Below are positions 30,338 through 39,044 of a DNA stretch of 64,000 bases, one piece after another (positions within the stretch are counted from its first letter, which is position 1; every line of letters starts with the position of its first letter). The translations under genes and the position numbers were made by a program. Source of the DNA: Polaribacter sejongensis (lineage in GTDB: Bacteria; Bacteroidota; Bacteroidia; Flavobacteriales; Flavobacteriaceae); NCBI GenBank assembly GCA_949545755.1, contig CATITK010000018.1, positions 1 through 64,000 on the forward strand, in the 5' to 3' direction. The notes under the pieces are model-generated. The model was not told the DNA's origin. It saw only the letters and a program-made list of their open reading frames with translations, and searched no databases.

Positions 30338-31330
30338 ATGAAGTCTCAAAAAAATCTTGTTTTTATTACGGTTTTACTATTTTTTCTTTCTTGTATTAAA
30401 GAAGAAAAAGCAAAAGATTTTATTTTACAAGGACATGTTTTTGGTACGACCTATAAAATAGTGTATTTAAATGCATCTAAAAATTATCAAAAATCGATTG
30501 ATAGTTTATTCCTCTTAATGAATAAATCTTTGTCAACCTATATTCCTACTTCGGATATTTCAAAAATTAACAAAGGAGATACGACGATAGTTGTAGATGA
30601 CTTATTTTTAGAAGTTTTTAAAAAATCAAAAAAAATTCATAAAGAAACCAATGGTTATTTTGATCCAACTGTTGGTAATCTAGTAAATGTATGGGGATTT
30701 GGACCGCAAAGAGGAAAGAAAAATTTAACACAAGAAGCGTTGAAAGCACAAATGCAATTTGTATCCTTGGATAAGGTAACTATTCTTGATAGAAAAGTTT
30801 ATAAGAAATACGAAGAAATTTATTTAGATTTTAATGCGATTGCAAAAGGATTTGGAATAGATATTGTCGCACGCTTTTTAGAACGTAAAAAAATAAAGAA
30901 TTATCTGATTGAAGTTGGAGGGGAGATTCGTGCGAAAGGTAAGAAAGCAAATAATATTTCTTGGGCTATTCAGTTAGTAGATCCGATTCATAAGGACGGT
31001 TCTAAGGGATTTAAGATAATAAATTTATCTGATAAATCGATGGCCACCTCTGGTAATTATAGAAAGTTTAGAGTAGCTGAAAATGGACAGAAATTTGTGC
31101 ATACGATTAATCCCAAAACAGGTTTTGCAAAAGAGAGTAATCTATTAAGTGCTTCTGTAATAGCTGATTTAGATTGTGCAGACGTAGATGCTTATGCAAC
31201 TGCTTTTATGGCGATGGGTTATGAGAAATCAAAAAAATTCTTAGAAAAACATAAAAATTTGGATGGTATTTTATTGTTTGTTGATGAAAATGGTCGTTTA
31301 AAAGAATACAAAACAAGAGATTTTAAGTAG
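30338..31330 (+). CDS. apbE: FAD:protein FMN transferase (ApbE family)
   Basis: FDPTVGNLVNVWGFGP, LDFNAIAKGFGID, VGGEIRAKGKK, MATSGNYRKF; listed ORF start 30317, ATG at 30338 preferred. Confidence 0.9.
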   Translation: MKSQKNLVFITVLLFFLSCIKEEKAKDFILQGHVFGTTYKIVYLNASKNYQKSIDSLFLLMNKSLSTYIPTSDISKINKGDTTIVVDDLFLEVFKKSKKIHKETNGYFDPTVGNLVNVWGFGPQRGKKNLTQEALKAQMQFVSLDKVTILDRKVYKKYEEIYLDFNAIAKGFGIDIVARFLERKKIKNYLIEVGGEIRAKGKKANNISWAIQLVDPIHKDGSKGFKIINLSDKSMATSGNYRKFRVAENGQKFVHTINPKTGFAKESNLLSASVIADLDCADVDAYATAFMAMGYEKSKKFLEKHKNLDGILLFVDENGRLKEYKTRDFK

Positions 31331-31477
31331 GGTATTTTAGGCAACATTAATTCTACTTTTAATATTTTTGGGAGTTCCAATGAATTCGCTAATTCCATTG
31401 AAAAAAAATCTAAATAACCTAGTTAGACAAAAATTAAATAAATATTTAAAAGTGCTGTTGGTAGATGCTTTAGCAGA

Positions 31478-32263
31478 TTATTTCTTATAGCAAACAGGCA
31501 AAATTTCATGCTGCATTAAGCAAAATTCGATGCATTTTTCTGAACTAATATTTTTTGTGTAATCAATCTCATCGACCTTAAAGCCAACGGAGCGAAGCTT
31601 ATCAAAATAATCTCTACCATAAATTCGTACATGGTCATACTGCCCAAATATTTTAGCCCGCTCTTTTCTGTCTGTAATCGTGTCATCTTCAAAAGTTTTT
31701 TCTCTAGAAATGTCTTGAGGTATTTGAAAAATCCCCATTCCTTTTGGCTTTAAAATACGATATAGTTCTTGCATCGCTTTTGTGTCATCTGTAATGTGTT
31801 CTAATACATGGTTACAAAAAACAACATCAAATGAATTTTCTTTAAAAGGTAAATTGCAAATATCAGCTTTAATGTCTGCAATTGGAGATTCTAAATCTGA
31901 AGTAATGTAATCTAAATTTTTTTGCTTTCTAAAAATTTCTAAAAAACATTGTTCCGGAGCAATATGTAACGTTTTTATTTTTTTTTGTGATGTAAAAAAA
32001 TCAGTATCATCTCTTAAAAAAAGCCACATTAATCGATGTCTCTCCAGGGATAGGGTAGAAGGTGAAAGTGCATTTTCTCTTTGTATCCCATATCCATAAG
32101 GTAAAAATTTACGAAAACTTTTTCCATCTATAGGGTCTGTAAATTTATCTCCTTTTAGAAAAAAAGCAATGATGGGCCTTACAAGATAACTAACTCTTAT
32201 TAACCAAGGTCTTGGTATTGTATTTAATATGGATTTGAATATTTTGTCTGACACAGGTTTCAC
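31478..32263 (-). CDS. class I SAM-dependent methyltransferase
   Basis: DICNLPFKENSFDVVFCNHVLEHITDDTKAMQELYRILKPKG. Confidence 0.92.
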   Translation of the reverse strand: MKPVSDKIFKSILNTIPRPWLIRVSYLVRPIIAFFLKGDKFTDPIDGKSFRKFLPYGYGIQRENALSPSTLSLERHRLMWLFLRDDTDFFTSQKKIKTLHIAPEQCFLEIFRKQKNLDYITSDLESPIADIKADICNLPFKENSFDVVFCNHVLEHITDDTKAMQELYRILKPKGMGIFQIPQDISREKTFEDDTITDRKERAKIFGQYDHVRIYGRDYFDKLRSVGFKVDEIDYTKNISSEKCIEFCLMQHEILPVCYKK

Positions 32264-32290
32264 ATATAATAGTTAATTCTTACAAAGGAT

Positions 32291-32551
32291 TTATACTTTT
32301 TGAGTGAATATGTATTTATATAAAATTACTCTTTTATTTTTTAATTTATCTTCACCAAAGTAAATTTTTAAATCAACTAATTAATTTAATATTGATTTTA
32401 CAAATGAAGAAGTTAAATACTATTTAGCTTTTATTTCTAATACAATTTTATCACCTATTATAAAATCTAATCGATATTCATGGGCAAGAATATTTCCGTA
32501 TAATTTTAACATTCTATCAATGATGATATGTGAAACCTTTGTTAAAATAAC
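32291..32551 (-). pseudogene. decayed GxxExxY-type protein gene
   Basis: Minus-strand fragments LTKVSHIIIDRMLKLYGNILAHEYRLDFIIGDKIVLEIKAK-stop-YLTSSFVKSILN-stop, then frame change to LVDLKIYFGEDKLKNKRV, colinear with GxxExxY protein segments. Confidence 0.6.
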
Positions 32552-33355
32552 TTATTGTCTAAATTCATCTTCTTCATCAGTAACAATTCCTAATGCTTCA
32601 TGTACATATTTAAAAGTAGAAAGTAATTCTGGTTTTCCATTAACAATCGCAACATCATGCTCAAAATGAGCAGAAGGTTTGTTGTCTAAAGTCGTAATTG
32701 TCCAACCATCACTATGTTGTCTAATTTTATAAGTACCTAAATTAGTCATAGGTTCTATGGCAACAACCATTCCTTCAGCAAATTTCTTTCCTCTTCCTCT
32801 TTTTCCGTAATTTGGCATTTCTGGATCTTCATGCATTTCTCTTCCTAATCCGTGACCTACGAGTTCTCTTACAACTCCATACCCATGATCTTCCGTGAAT
32901 TTTTGAATAGCAAAACCAACATCGCCAACTCTATTTCCTGCTTTAAATTCACGAATACCAATATATAAACTTTGTCTAGTTACCTCTAGAAGTCTTTTAG
33001 TTTCTGGGGAAATTTCTCCAACAGCAAATGTATAGGCATGGTCTCCATAAAAACCATTCTTTTTTGAACCACAATCTATAGAAATAATATCGCCTTCAAG
33101 TAATGGTTTGTTATTTGGAATGCCATGCACAACCTGATCATTAGGACTCACACAAAGCGTATTTGGGAAATCATATAATCCTAAAAAACCAGGAATTGCA
33201 CCCTCGGATCTTATAAAGTCTTCGGCAAGTTTGTCTAAATATAAAGTGGAAACACCCGGTTTTACTTCTTTAGCAAGCATGCCTAATGTTTTGGAAACTA
33301 TTAACGCACTTTCGCGCATAATTTCTATTTCTTCTTTGGTTTTTATCTTAATCAT
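32552..33355 (-). CDS. map: type I methionyl aminopeptidase
   Basis: IMRESALIVSKTLG, NTLCVSPNDQVVHGIPN, DCGSKKNGFYGDHAYTF, GHGLGREMHEDPEMPNYG. Confidence 0.98.
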   Translation of the reverse strand: MIKIKTKEEIEIMRESALIVSKTLGMLAKEVKPGVSTLYLDKLAEDFIRSEGAIPGFLGLYDFPNTLCVSPNDQVVHGIPNNKPLLEGDIISIDCGSKKNGFYGDHAYTFAVGEISPETKRLLEVTRQSLYIGIREFKAGNRVGDVGFAIQKFTEDHGYGVVRELVGHGLGREMHEDPEMPNYGKRGRGKKFAEGMVVAIEPMTNLGTYKIRQHSDGWTITTLDNKPSAHFEHDVAIVNGKPELLSTFKYVHEALGIVTDEEDEFRQ

Positions 33356-33375
33356 ATTAAAAATATATTGAACTG

Positions 33376-33383
33376 CAAAGTTA
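33376..33383 (-). promoter_or_regulatory. putative -7 element (TAACTTTG) of map promoter
   Basis: Match to TAnnTTTG on the minus strand about 20 nt upstream of the map ATG. Confidence 0.55.
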
Positions 33384-33389
33384 CTATAT

Positions 33390-33413
33390 TTCTTAAGAAA
33401 TGCTTCTTAAGAA
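33390..33413. repeat. two copies of the 10-bp palindrome TTCTTAAGAA, 4 nt apart, upstream of map
   Basis: TTCTTAAGAA at 33390-33399 and 33404-33413. Confidence 0.8.
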
Positions 33414-33614
33414 AAAACAAAGAAGTAGCTTACTTACTTTTGTCATCTGAATACTTATAAGTATTTCCAGTAAGGACTTTAGTAAATCTTTTTCTATAAA
33501 TTTACGAGCGTATTCAGCATGTCTATCAATCTCTTTCTTTTATAGAAAAGAAAAGTAGGACTCTTATGGCATCAAAATCTTGTTCTAAATTAACAGGAGT
33601 TTTTTTAATATTGC

Positions 33615-33645
33615 CAACTTAATCAATTCAAAATTGATTAAGTTG
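33615..33645. repeat. perfect 14-bp inverted repeat, 3-nt loop
   Basis: CAACTTAATCAATT-caa-AATTGATTAAGTTG. Confidence 0.85.
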
Positions 33646-33718
33646 AAATTTGCTTGTGTTAAGATTTTGTATAAGAGGGTGGGCTCTTTTGCTTCCCCCA
33701 TACTAAGTTCCTATAAAA

Positions 33719-35236
33719 TTAAAGCAAAGAATTTTGCGTCATTTCTTTTGGTTTTTCTACACCTATCAAATCTAAGATTGTAGGAGCAATATCACCTAAT
33801 ACACCATTTTTTATTGATTTTATCTCTTTGTCAATTAAAATGAAAGGTACTGGATTTGTGGTATGTGCTGTATTAGGAGAGCCATCAGGATTCATCATTG
33901 TTTCACAATTACCATGGTCAGCAATTAATAAGATGGAATATCCATTTTCTAAACCTGTTTCTATCACTGATTTTGCACATTCATCTACAGCTTCACATGC
34001 TTTTATTGCAGCATCCATCATTCCAGTATGCCCAACCATATCACCGTTTGCAAAGTTTAAACAAACAAAATCTGCTTCACCTTTTTCTAAATCCTCACAA
34101 AGTGCGTCTTTTAATTCATATGCAGACATTTCTGGTTTTAAATCGTATGTTGCTACTTTTGGTGAGTTTCTTAAAATACGAGATTCGCCTTCAAAAGGAG
34201 CTTCTTGTCCTCCTGAAAAGAAAAAAGTTACGTGCGGATATTTTTCTGTTTCAGCAATTCTAATCTGTTTTTTTCCTGCAGCAGATAAAACTTCTCCTAG
34301 GGTGTTTTTAATATTATTCGTACTATAAATAGTATTTATTCCTGTGAAAGAGGCATCATATAAAGTCATCGTTGTAAAGTACAAGTCTAATTTTTTCATA
34401 TCGAATTCTGGAAAATCATTTTGCGATAATGCATTGGTTAATTCCCTTCCTCTGTCCGTTCTATAGTTAAAGAAAATAATTGCGTCCCCCTCTTTTATTT
34501 GTGTTTTTGGTGATCCATCTTTATGGGTTATAATAATTGGTTTGTGAAATTCATCCGTTAAATTATTGTCATAATTTTTATTGATTGTAGCTAAAATATC
34601 GGTGGTTTTTTCACCAATTGCATTGACAATTCCATCATAAGCTATTTTAACACGCTCCCATCTGTTATCTCTATCCATTGCATAATAACGCCCAGTAACA
34701 GAAGCCAATTCGCCTGTACTTTCTTTCATGTATTCCTGAACTTCGTTGATGAAATAGGTTCCAGATTTTGGATCACAATCACGACCATCTGTAAATGCAT
34801 GTAAAAAGACATTATCAACTTCATTCTCTTTTGCCACATCTAATATTCCTTTTAAATGTTCAATGTGAGCATGAATTCCTCCATTTGAGACCAACCCCAA
34901 TAGATGAACATTTTTGTTGTTTTCCTTGGCATATTTGAAAGTGTCTAATAAGACTTTTTCTTTGCCTAAAGTTTTTTCTTTAACCGCTTTATTGATACGC
35001 GCTAAGTTTTGATAAACAATCCTACCAGCACCTAAATTCATGTGACCAACTTCAGAATTTCCCATTTGCCCTTCTGGTAAACCTACATGTTCTCCGTCTG
35101 TTCTTAATTCTGCATTAGGATATCTATCATACAAACCATTAATATATGGCGTTTTTGCGTTGTAAATAGCGGATACTTTTGGGTCTTGTGTAATTCCCCA
35201 ACCATCCAAAATCATCAATATAACTTTCTTATTCAT
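33719..35236 (-). CDS. gpmI: 2,3-bisphosphoglycerate-independent phosphoglycerate mutase
   Basis: KKVILMILDGWG, GNSEVGHMNLGAGR, HAFTDGRD, ADHGNCE. Confidence 0.98.
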   Translation of the reverse strand: MNKKVILMILDGWGITQDPKVSAIYNAKTPYINGLYDRYPNAELRTDGEHVGLPEGQMGNSEVGHMNLGAGRIVYQNLARINKAVKEKTLGKEKVLLDTFKYAKENNKNVHLLGLVSNGGIHAHIEHLKGILDVAKENEVDNVFLHAFTDGRDCDPKSGTYFINEVQEYMKESTGELASVTGRYYAMDRDNRWERVKIAYDGIVNAIGEKTTDILATINKNYDNNLTDEFHKPIIITHKDGSPKTQIKEGDAIIFFNYRTDRGRELTNALSQNDFPEFDMKKLDLYFTTMTLYDASFTGINTIYSTNNIKNTLGEVLSAAGKKQIRIAETEKYPHVTFFFSGGQEAPFEGESRILRNSPKVATYDLKPEMSAYELKDALCEDLEKGEADFVCLNFANGDMVGHTGMMDAAIKACEAVDECAKSVIETGLENGYSILLIADHGNCETMMNPDGSPNTAHTTNPVPFILIDKEIKSIKNGVLGDIAPTILDLIGVEKPKEMTQNSLL

Positions 35237-35476
35237 TGTCTCTAAAATTGAACAGTAAAAATAAGAAATATTTTGGTTTTTTAATTTTTTTTTTCACGAA
35301 ACCGATAGCGTGAAATTAAAAATGTATTTCGCTTTTAAAAAGGTAAAAAAAAGGTTGTTTTAAAAAAAAACATAAAAACCAAATGAGTTTTTTAGGAGGG
35401 TAATTCCTTTTCTATAGATATTGATATTAGAAAGGACCTACAAAAATAATCAAATCTCGGACGGTTAAGGTTGGTG

Positions 35477-36499
35477 TTAAATACCTTTTAAGCGTGCTAT
35501 GAAATTTCTAAAATCGTCTTTATTAGGAGGAGCAACGTCAAAGGGTAAAATGTTCCATTCATTATTTTTATTAAAAATAGTAAAGTTAAAAACGGACGTA
35601 GTTGCATCTTCTGGGTTTATCATTGGGTACCGTAAATCTACAAACTTATAAGTGCCCACTTTCTCTTTTCTTGAGAGGTTGTAATAATGATTACTAAACC
35701 ATACTAAGGATTGCAAATTGTCATCGTTCATATCAATTAAATCATGATTTTTTTCAACCGTAATAATGTTTTTTGATACCGCGCTTTTATCAAATAAAGA
35801 ATAAAATGTTAAGTGATATTGAGTTTCACTTTCTGCAACGGAATACCACAAAAAATTATTTAAAATGGTAGGTTGTGCAGAAAATCGATTGAAGGAAATT
35901 CCTGCTTTTTCGAATGATTTTTTAAAAACAGCATCCATATGTATTTTATTGATAATTGTAAAAATCATGTAAACAGAACTGATGTATATGCCTGCTTTTA
36001 ACCACCAAGTTCTTCGGGTTTTTTTTCTATTGAAAAACATCATAATGATTAAACATAACAAAAATGGAACTGTATACATTGGGTCTGCTACAGAGATGTT
36101 GTTAAAAGCAACTCTGTAATTAGAAAATGGTGCAAATAACTGTGTTCCATAAGGTGTAAAACAATCTAAAAGAGGGTGTGTAAAAATGGATAAAAAGTAA
36201 AGCCAAATCCAATCTTTCAGATTGGTAGTGTGCTTTCTTTTTCCAAAATCATAAAGTTTGTAAGTGATCCATCCAAAGAAAAAACAGCCCAAAACTGCAA
36301 ATAAAATAGAATGCATAACACCTCTATGAAAAGCCATTACTTGTATTTCATTAGTATATAAAAGTTTACCAACAAAAACATCTAAATCAGGAATTGTACC
36401 ACCAATAGCACCAAAAAGTAATGCTCTATTACCGATTTTTTTCCCTAAAATTACTTCGCCACAAGCAGCGCCTAATACAATTTGGGTTAATGAGTCCAT
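35477..36499 (-). CDS. metal-dependent membrane hydrolase (YdjM/LexA-binding-like family)
   Basis: MDSLTQIVLGAACGEVILGKKIGNRALLFGAIGGTIPDLDVF, HRGVMHS, THPLLDCFTPYGTQL. Confidence 0.88.
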   Translation of the reverse strand: MDSLTQIVLGAACGEVILGKKIGNRALLFGAIGGTIPDLDVFVGKLLYTNEIQVMAFHRGVMHSILFAVLGCFFFGWITYKLYDFGKRKHTTNLKDWIWLYFLSIFTHPLLDCFTPYGTQLFAPFSNYRVAFNNISVADPMYTVPFLLCLIIMMFFNRKKTRRTWWLKAGIYISSVYMIFTIINKIHMDAVFKKSFEKAGISFNRFSAQPTILNNFLWYSVAESETQYHLTFYSLFDKSAVSKNIITVEKNHDLIDMNDDNLQSLVWFSNHYYNLSRKEKVGTYKFVDLRYPMINPEDATTSVFNFTIFNKNNEWNILPFDVAPPNKDDFRNFIARLKGI

Positions 36500-36578
36500 G
36501 AAAGCAAAAGTAAGTCAACAGATTCAATTTGCATAACATTTTCTTATATCGTAACATTACAAGACGAAAATTTATAGA

Positions 36579-38243
36579 ATGCAAGACGAAACAAATTTAT
36601 CAGAAATTAAAATAGAAGGTCAGAAAATAATAGAGCGTAAAGAACTGAGTTTATTTGAGTCACTAATTCCAGTTCTAATTTTAATGAGTTTGTTAGCATA
36701 TAATGTTTTTTATGCTGATGGCATTTGGTTTGGAGATTATTCTAATCAATATATTCTTTTGGTTGGTGGTGTCTTTGCATGCGGCATTGGTTTTTTAAAT
36801 AAGGTTTCTCTTAGCGAGATGATTGTTGAAGTTTGGGAGAACTGGAAAAGTGTTTTTGTGCCAATTCTAATTCTTTTTTTAGTAGGTGCATTGATGGGTA
36901 CTTGGCTAATTAGTGGAATTATACCAGCCTTTGTTTATTTTGGGTTACAAGTTTTAAGCCCAGAAATTTTTTTACCAGCATCTGTTGTTATTGCTGCAAT
37001 TATTTCTATTGCAACCGGTAGTTCTTGGACCACTTCTGCAACCGTTGGTATTGCTTTAGTGAGTATTGGAAGCGCATTAGGAATTCCAATAGGAATGATT
37101 GCGGGAGCTGTTATTTCTGGCGCTTATTTTGGAGATAAAATGTCGCCACTTTCAGATACCACAAATTTGGCGGCAGCCATGGCAGGTACAAATTTGTTTA
37201 CACATATAAAATATATGTATATAACGACAGTTCCAACAATAATAGTAACTTTAATTGTATTTGCGGTTTTAAGTGTAAATGTAACAGCGACAGGAACTAC
37301 AGATATTACTTTTATTTTACAAACTATAGATGCTTATTTTAATATTACACCTTGGCTATTTATAGTTCCTTGTTCTGTAATTATTTTAATTATTTTAAAA
37401 ATAAAACCTTTAATAGCTTTAGTCACTGGTGTTGTTTTAGCGGCCATTTTTGCAATGGTCTTTCAATCAAACCTTATTCATTCTTTGTCAGAGAATAAGA
37501 CGAATTTTATTGCAAACGCAGTTTTAACAGATGTCAATATTGCTATTGATGAATCAGCATATATTGCTGTATTTTCAGACACTGATTTAAAAAAAATAAA
37601 GAAGGATAAAAATTTAAAGAACCTATTTACAGATGTTGATTTAGAAGGAGTTTATACAAAGAAGGTTTTAGTAAATTTCTTTTCTTCGACTGCTGTCTCT
37701 CAAGACCTTGTTCAGTTTAAGGCGGAAAATTTAGAGAAGTTAATTACCATTAAAAGGTTGAAAAAACTATTTAGTTCTGCTGGAATGAATGGAATGATTT
37801 GGACAATTTTATTAATTGTTTGTGCAATGGTTTTTGGAGGGATTATGGATGCTATTGGTGCGTTGGCAAAAATAACGAAGAGCTTGTTATCTGTAGCAAC
37901 TTCTGTTTTTGGTTTATTCGCAAGTACCGTTGTCAGTTGTTTAGGTTTAAATATCATTACTTCAGACCAATATTTAGCATTAGTGATACCCGGTAAAATG
38001 TTTAAAAAAGCATATGAAGATAAAGGATTGGCACCAGAAAATTTAAGTAGAACTTTAGAGGATTCGGGTACTGTAACTTCTGTTTTAATCCCTTGGAACA
38101 CTTGTGGCGCTTATCAGTCTAGTGTGCTAGGAGTTGGCGTTAGTGAATATTTCTTTTATGCAATTTTCAATTGGTTAAGTCCTTTTACAACCTTGTTATT
38201 TGCCGCTTTAAATATTAAAATTAGGCAATTAATTAAAAAATAA
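36579..38243 (+). CDS. nhaC: Na+/H+ antiporter NhaC family
   Basis: Multi-TM; ATGSSWTTSATVGIAL, AYFGDKMSPLSDTTNLAA, LIPWNTCGAYQSSVLGV. Confidence 0.9.
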   Translation: MQDETNLSEIKIEGQKIIERKELSLFESLIPVLILMSLLAYNVFYADGIWFGDYSNQYILLVGGVFACGIGFLNKVSLSEMIVEVWENWKSVFVPILILFLVGALMGTWLISGIIPAFVYFGLQVLSPEIFLPASVVIAAIISIATGSSWTTSATVGIALVSIGSALGIPIGMIAGAVISGAYFGDKMSPLSDTTNLAAAMAGTNLFTHIKYMYITTVPTIIVTLIVFAVLSVNVTATGTTDITFILQTIDAYFNITPWLFIVPCSVIILIILKIKPLIALVTGVVLAAIFAMVFQSNLIHSLSENKTNFIANAVLTDVNIAIDESAYIAVFSDTDLKKIKKDKNLKNLFTDVDLEGVYTKKVLVNFFSSTAVSQDLVQFKAENLEKLITIKRLKKLFSSAGMNGMIWTILLIVCAMVFGGIMDAIGALAKITKSLLSVATSVFGLFASTVVSCLGLNIITSDQYLALVIPGKMFKKAYEDKGLAPENLSRTLEDSGTVTSVLIPWNTCGAYQSSVLGVGVSEYFFYAIFNWLSPFTTLLFAALNIKIRQLIKK

Positions 38244-38270
38244 AGGATTTAATTCCTACTTTATTTTATA

Positions 38271-38870
38271 TCACAATTTTAACTTTAATTGTTCGGGCAA
38301 TAACTTAAATGTTTTTCTGTGATACTTGGTGATACCAAATTCGCGAATTCCATTTCGATGTTCTTTTGTTGGGTACCCTTTGTTTTTTTTCCAATTATAC
38401 ATGGGAAATTCTAGATCAATCTTTGCCATATATTCATCTCTATACGTTTTTGCTAAAACGGAAGCTGCAGCAATACTCAAATATTTTGAATCCCCTTTTA
38501 CAATTGTCTTATGAGGAATGTCTCTGTAATCTCGAAACTTATTTCCATCAACAATAATGAACTCTGGTTGTGTTTTGAGCATTTCAATAGAACGATGCAT
38601 GCCCGTAATTGAAGCTTGCAAAACATTGATCTTATCAACTTCATCTTGCCATACAAAAGAGACTCCAAAAGCAAGGGCATTTTCTTCAATTATAGGACGC
38701 AATTCATCTCTTTTTTTTTCAGACAATTGTTTCGAATCATTTAAGAAGGGATGTTTAAAATCTTTAGGTAAAATTACAGCTGCTGCCACTACTGGTCCAG
38801 CTAAACAGCCTCTTCCAGCTTCATCTGTACCGGCTTCTAAAGAAAAGTTACTATAATTAGGTGCTAACAT
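38271..38870 (-). CDS. rnhB: ribonuclease HII
   Basis: [51 protein letters not shown]. Confidence 0.97.
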   Translation of the reverse strand: MLAPNYSNFSLEAGTDEAGRGCLAGPVVAAAVILPKDFKHPFLNDSKQLSEKKRDELRPIIEENALAFGVSFVWQDEVDKINVLQASITGMHRSIEMLKTQPEFIIVDGNKFRDYRDIPHKTIVKGDSKYLSIAAASVLAKTYRDEYMAKIDLEFPMYNWKKNKGYPTKEHRNGIREFGITKYHRKTFKLLPEQLKLKL

Positions 38871-39019
38871 TTTACAAAGAAAAGATTTTTTTTTCTTCTA
38901 AATTCCTAATTACTCAATCAAATTGAACATCAATTCCATAGGAATGACAATTTTAAGATCTTTATTTTAATTAACAGCTTTCAACATAATTATTAACGAT
39001 TATTTTCGTTTTATTATTT

Positions 39020-39027
39020 TACATTTG
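39020..39027 (+). promoter_or_regulatory. putative -7 element (TACATTTG) of the porin gene
   Basis: TAnnTTTG match 17 nt upstream of the ATG. Confidence 0.5.
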
Positions 39028-39044
39028 CATTGCATAAATAAGCT

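Noticed and set aside
31379-31489. Small plus ORF MNSLIPLKKNLNNLVRQKLNKYLKVLLVDALADYFL after apbE
   Set aside because: Overlaps the 3' end of the methyltransferase, has no recognisable family, and is short enough to occur by chance.
33828-34328. Plus-strand ORFs of 166 and 121 aa opposite gpmI
   Set aside because: Antisense shadows of a well-conserved gpmI frame; compositions (SFSKSSQSASF..., LHLQLHMLLLQHPSF) are typical of reverse reading.
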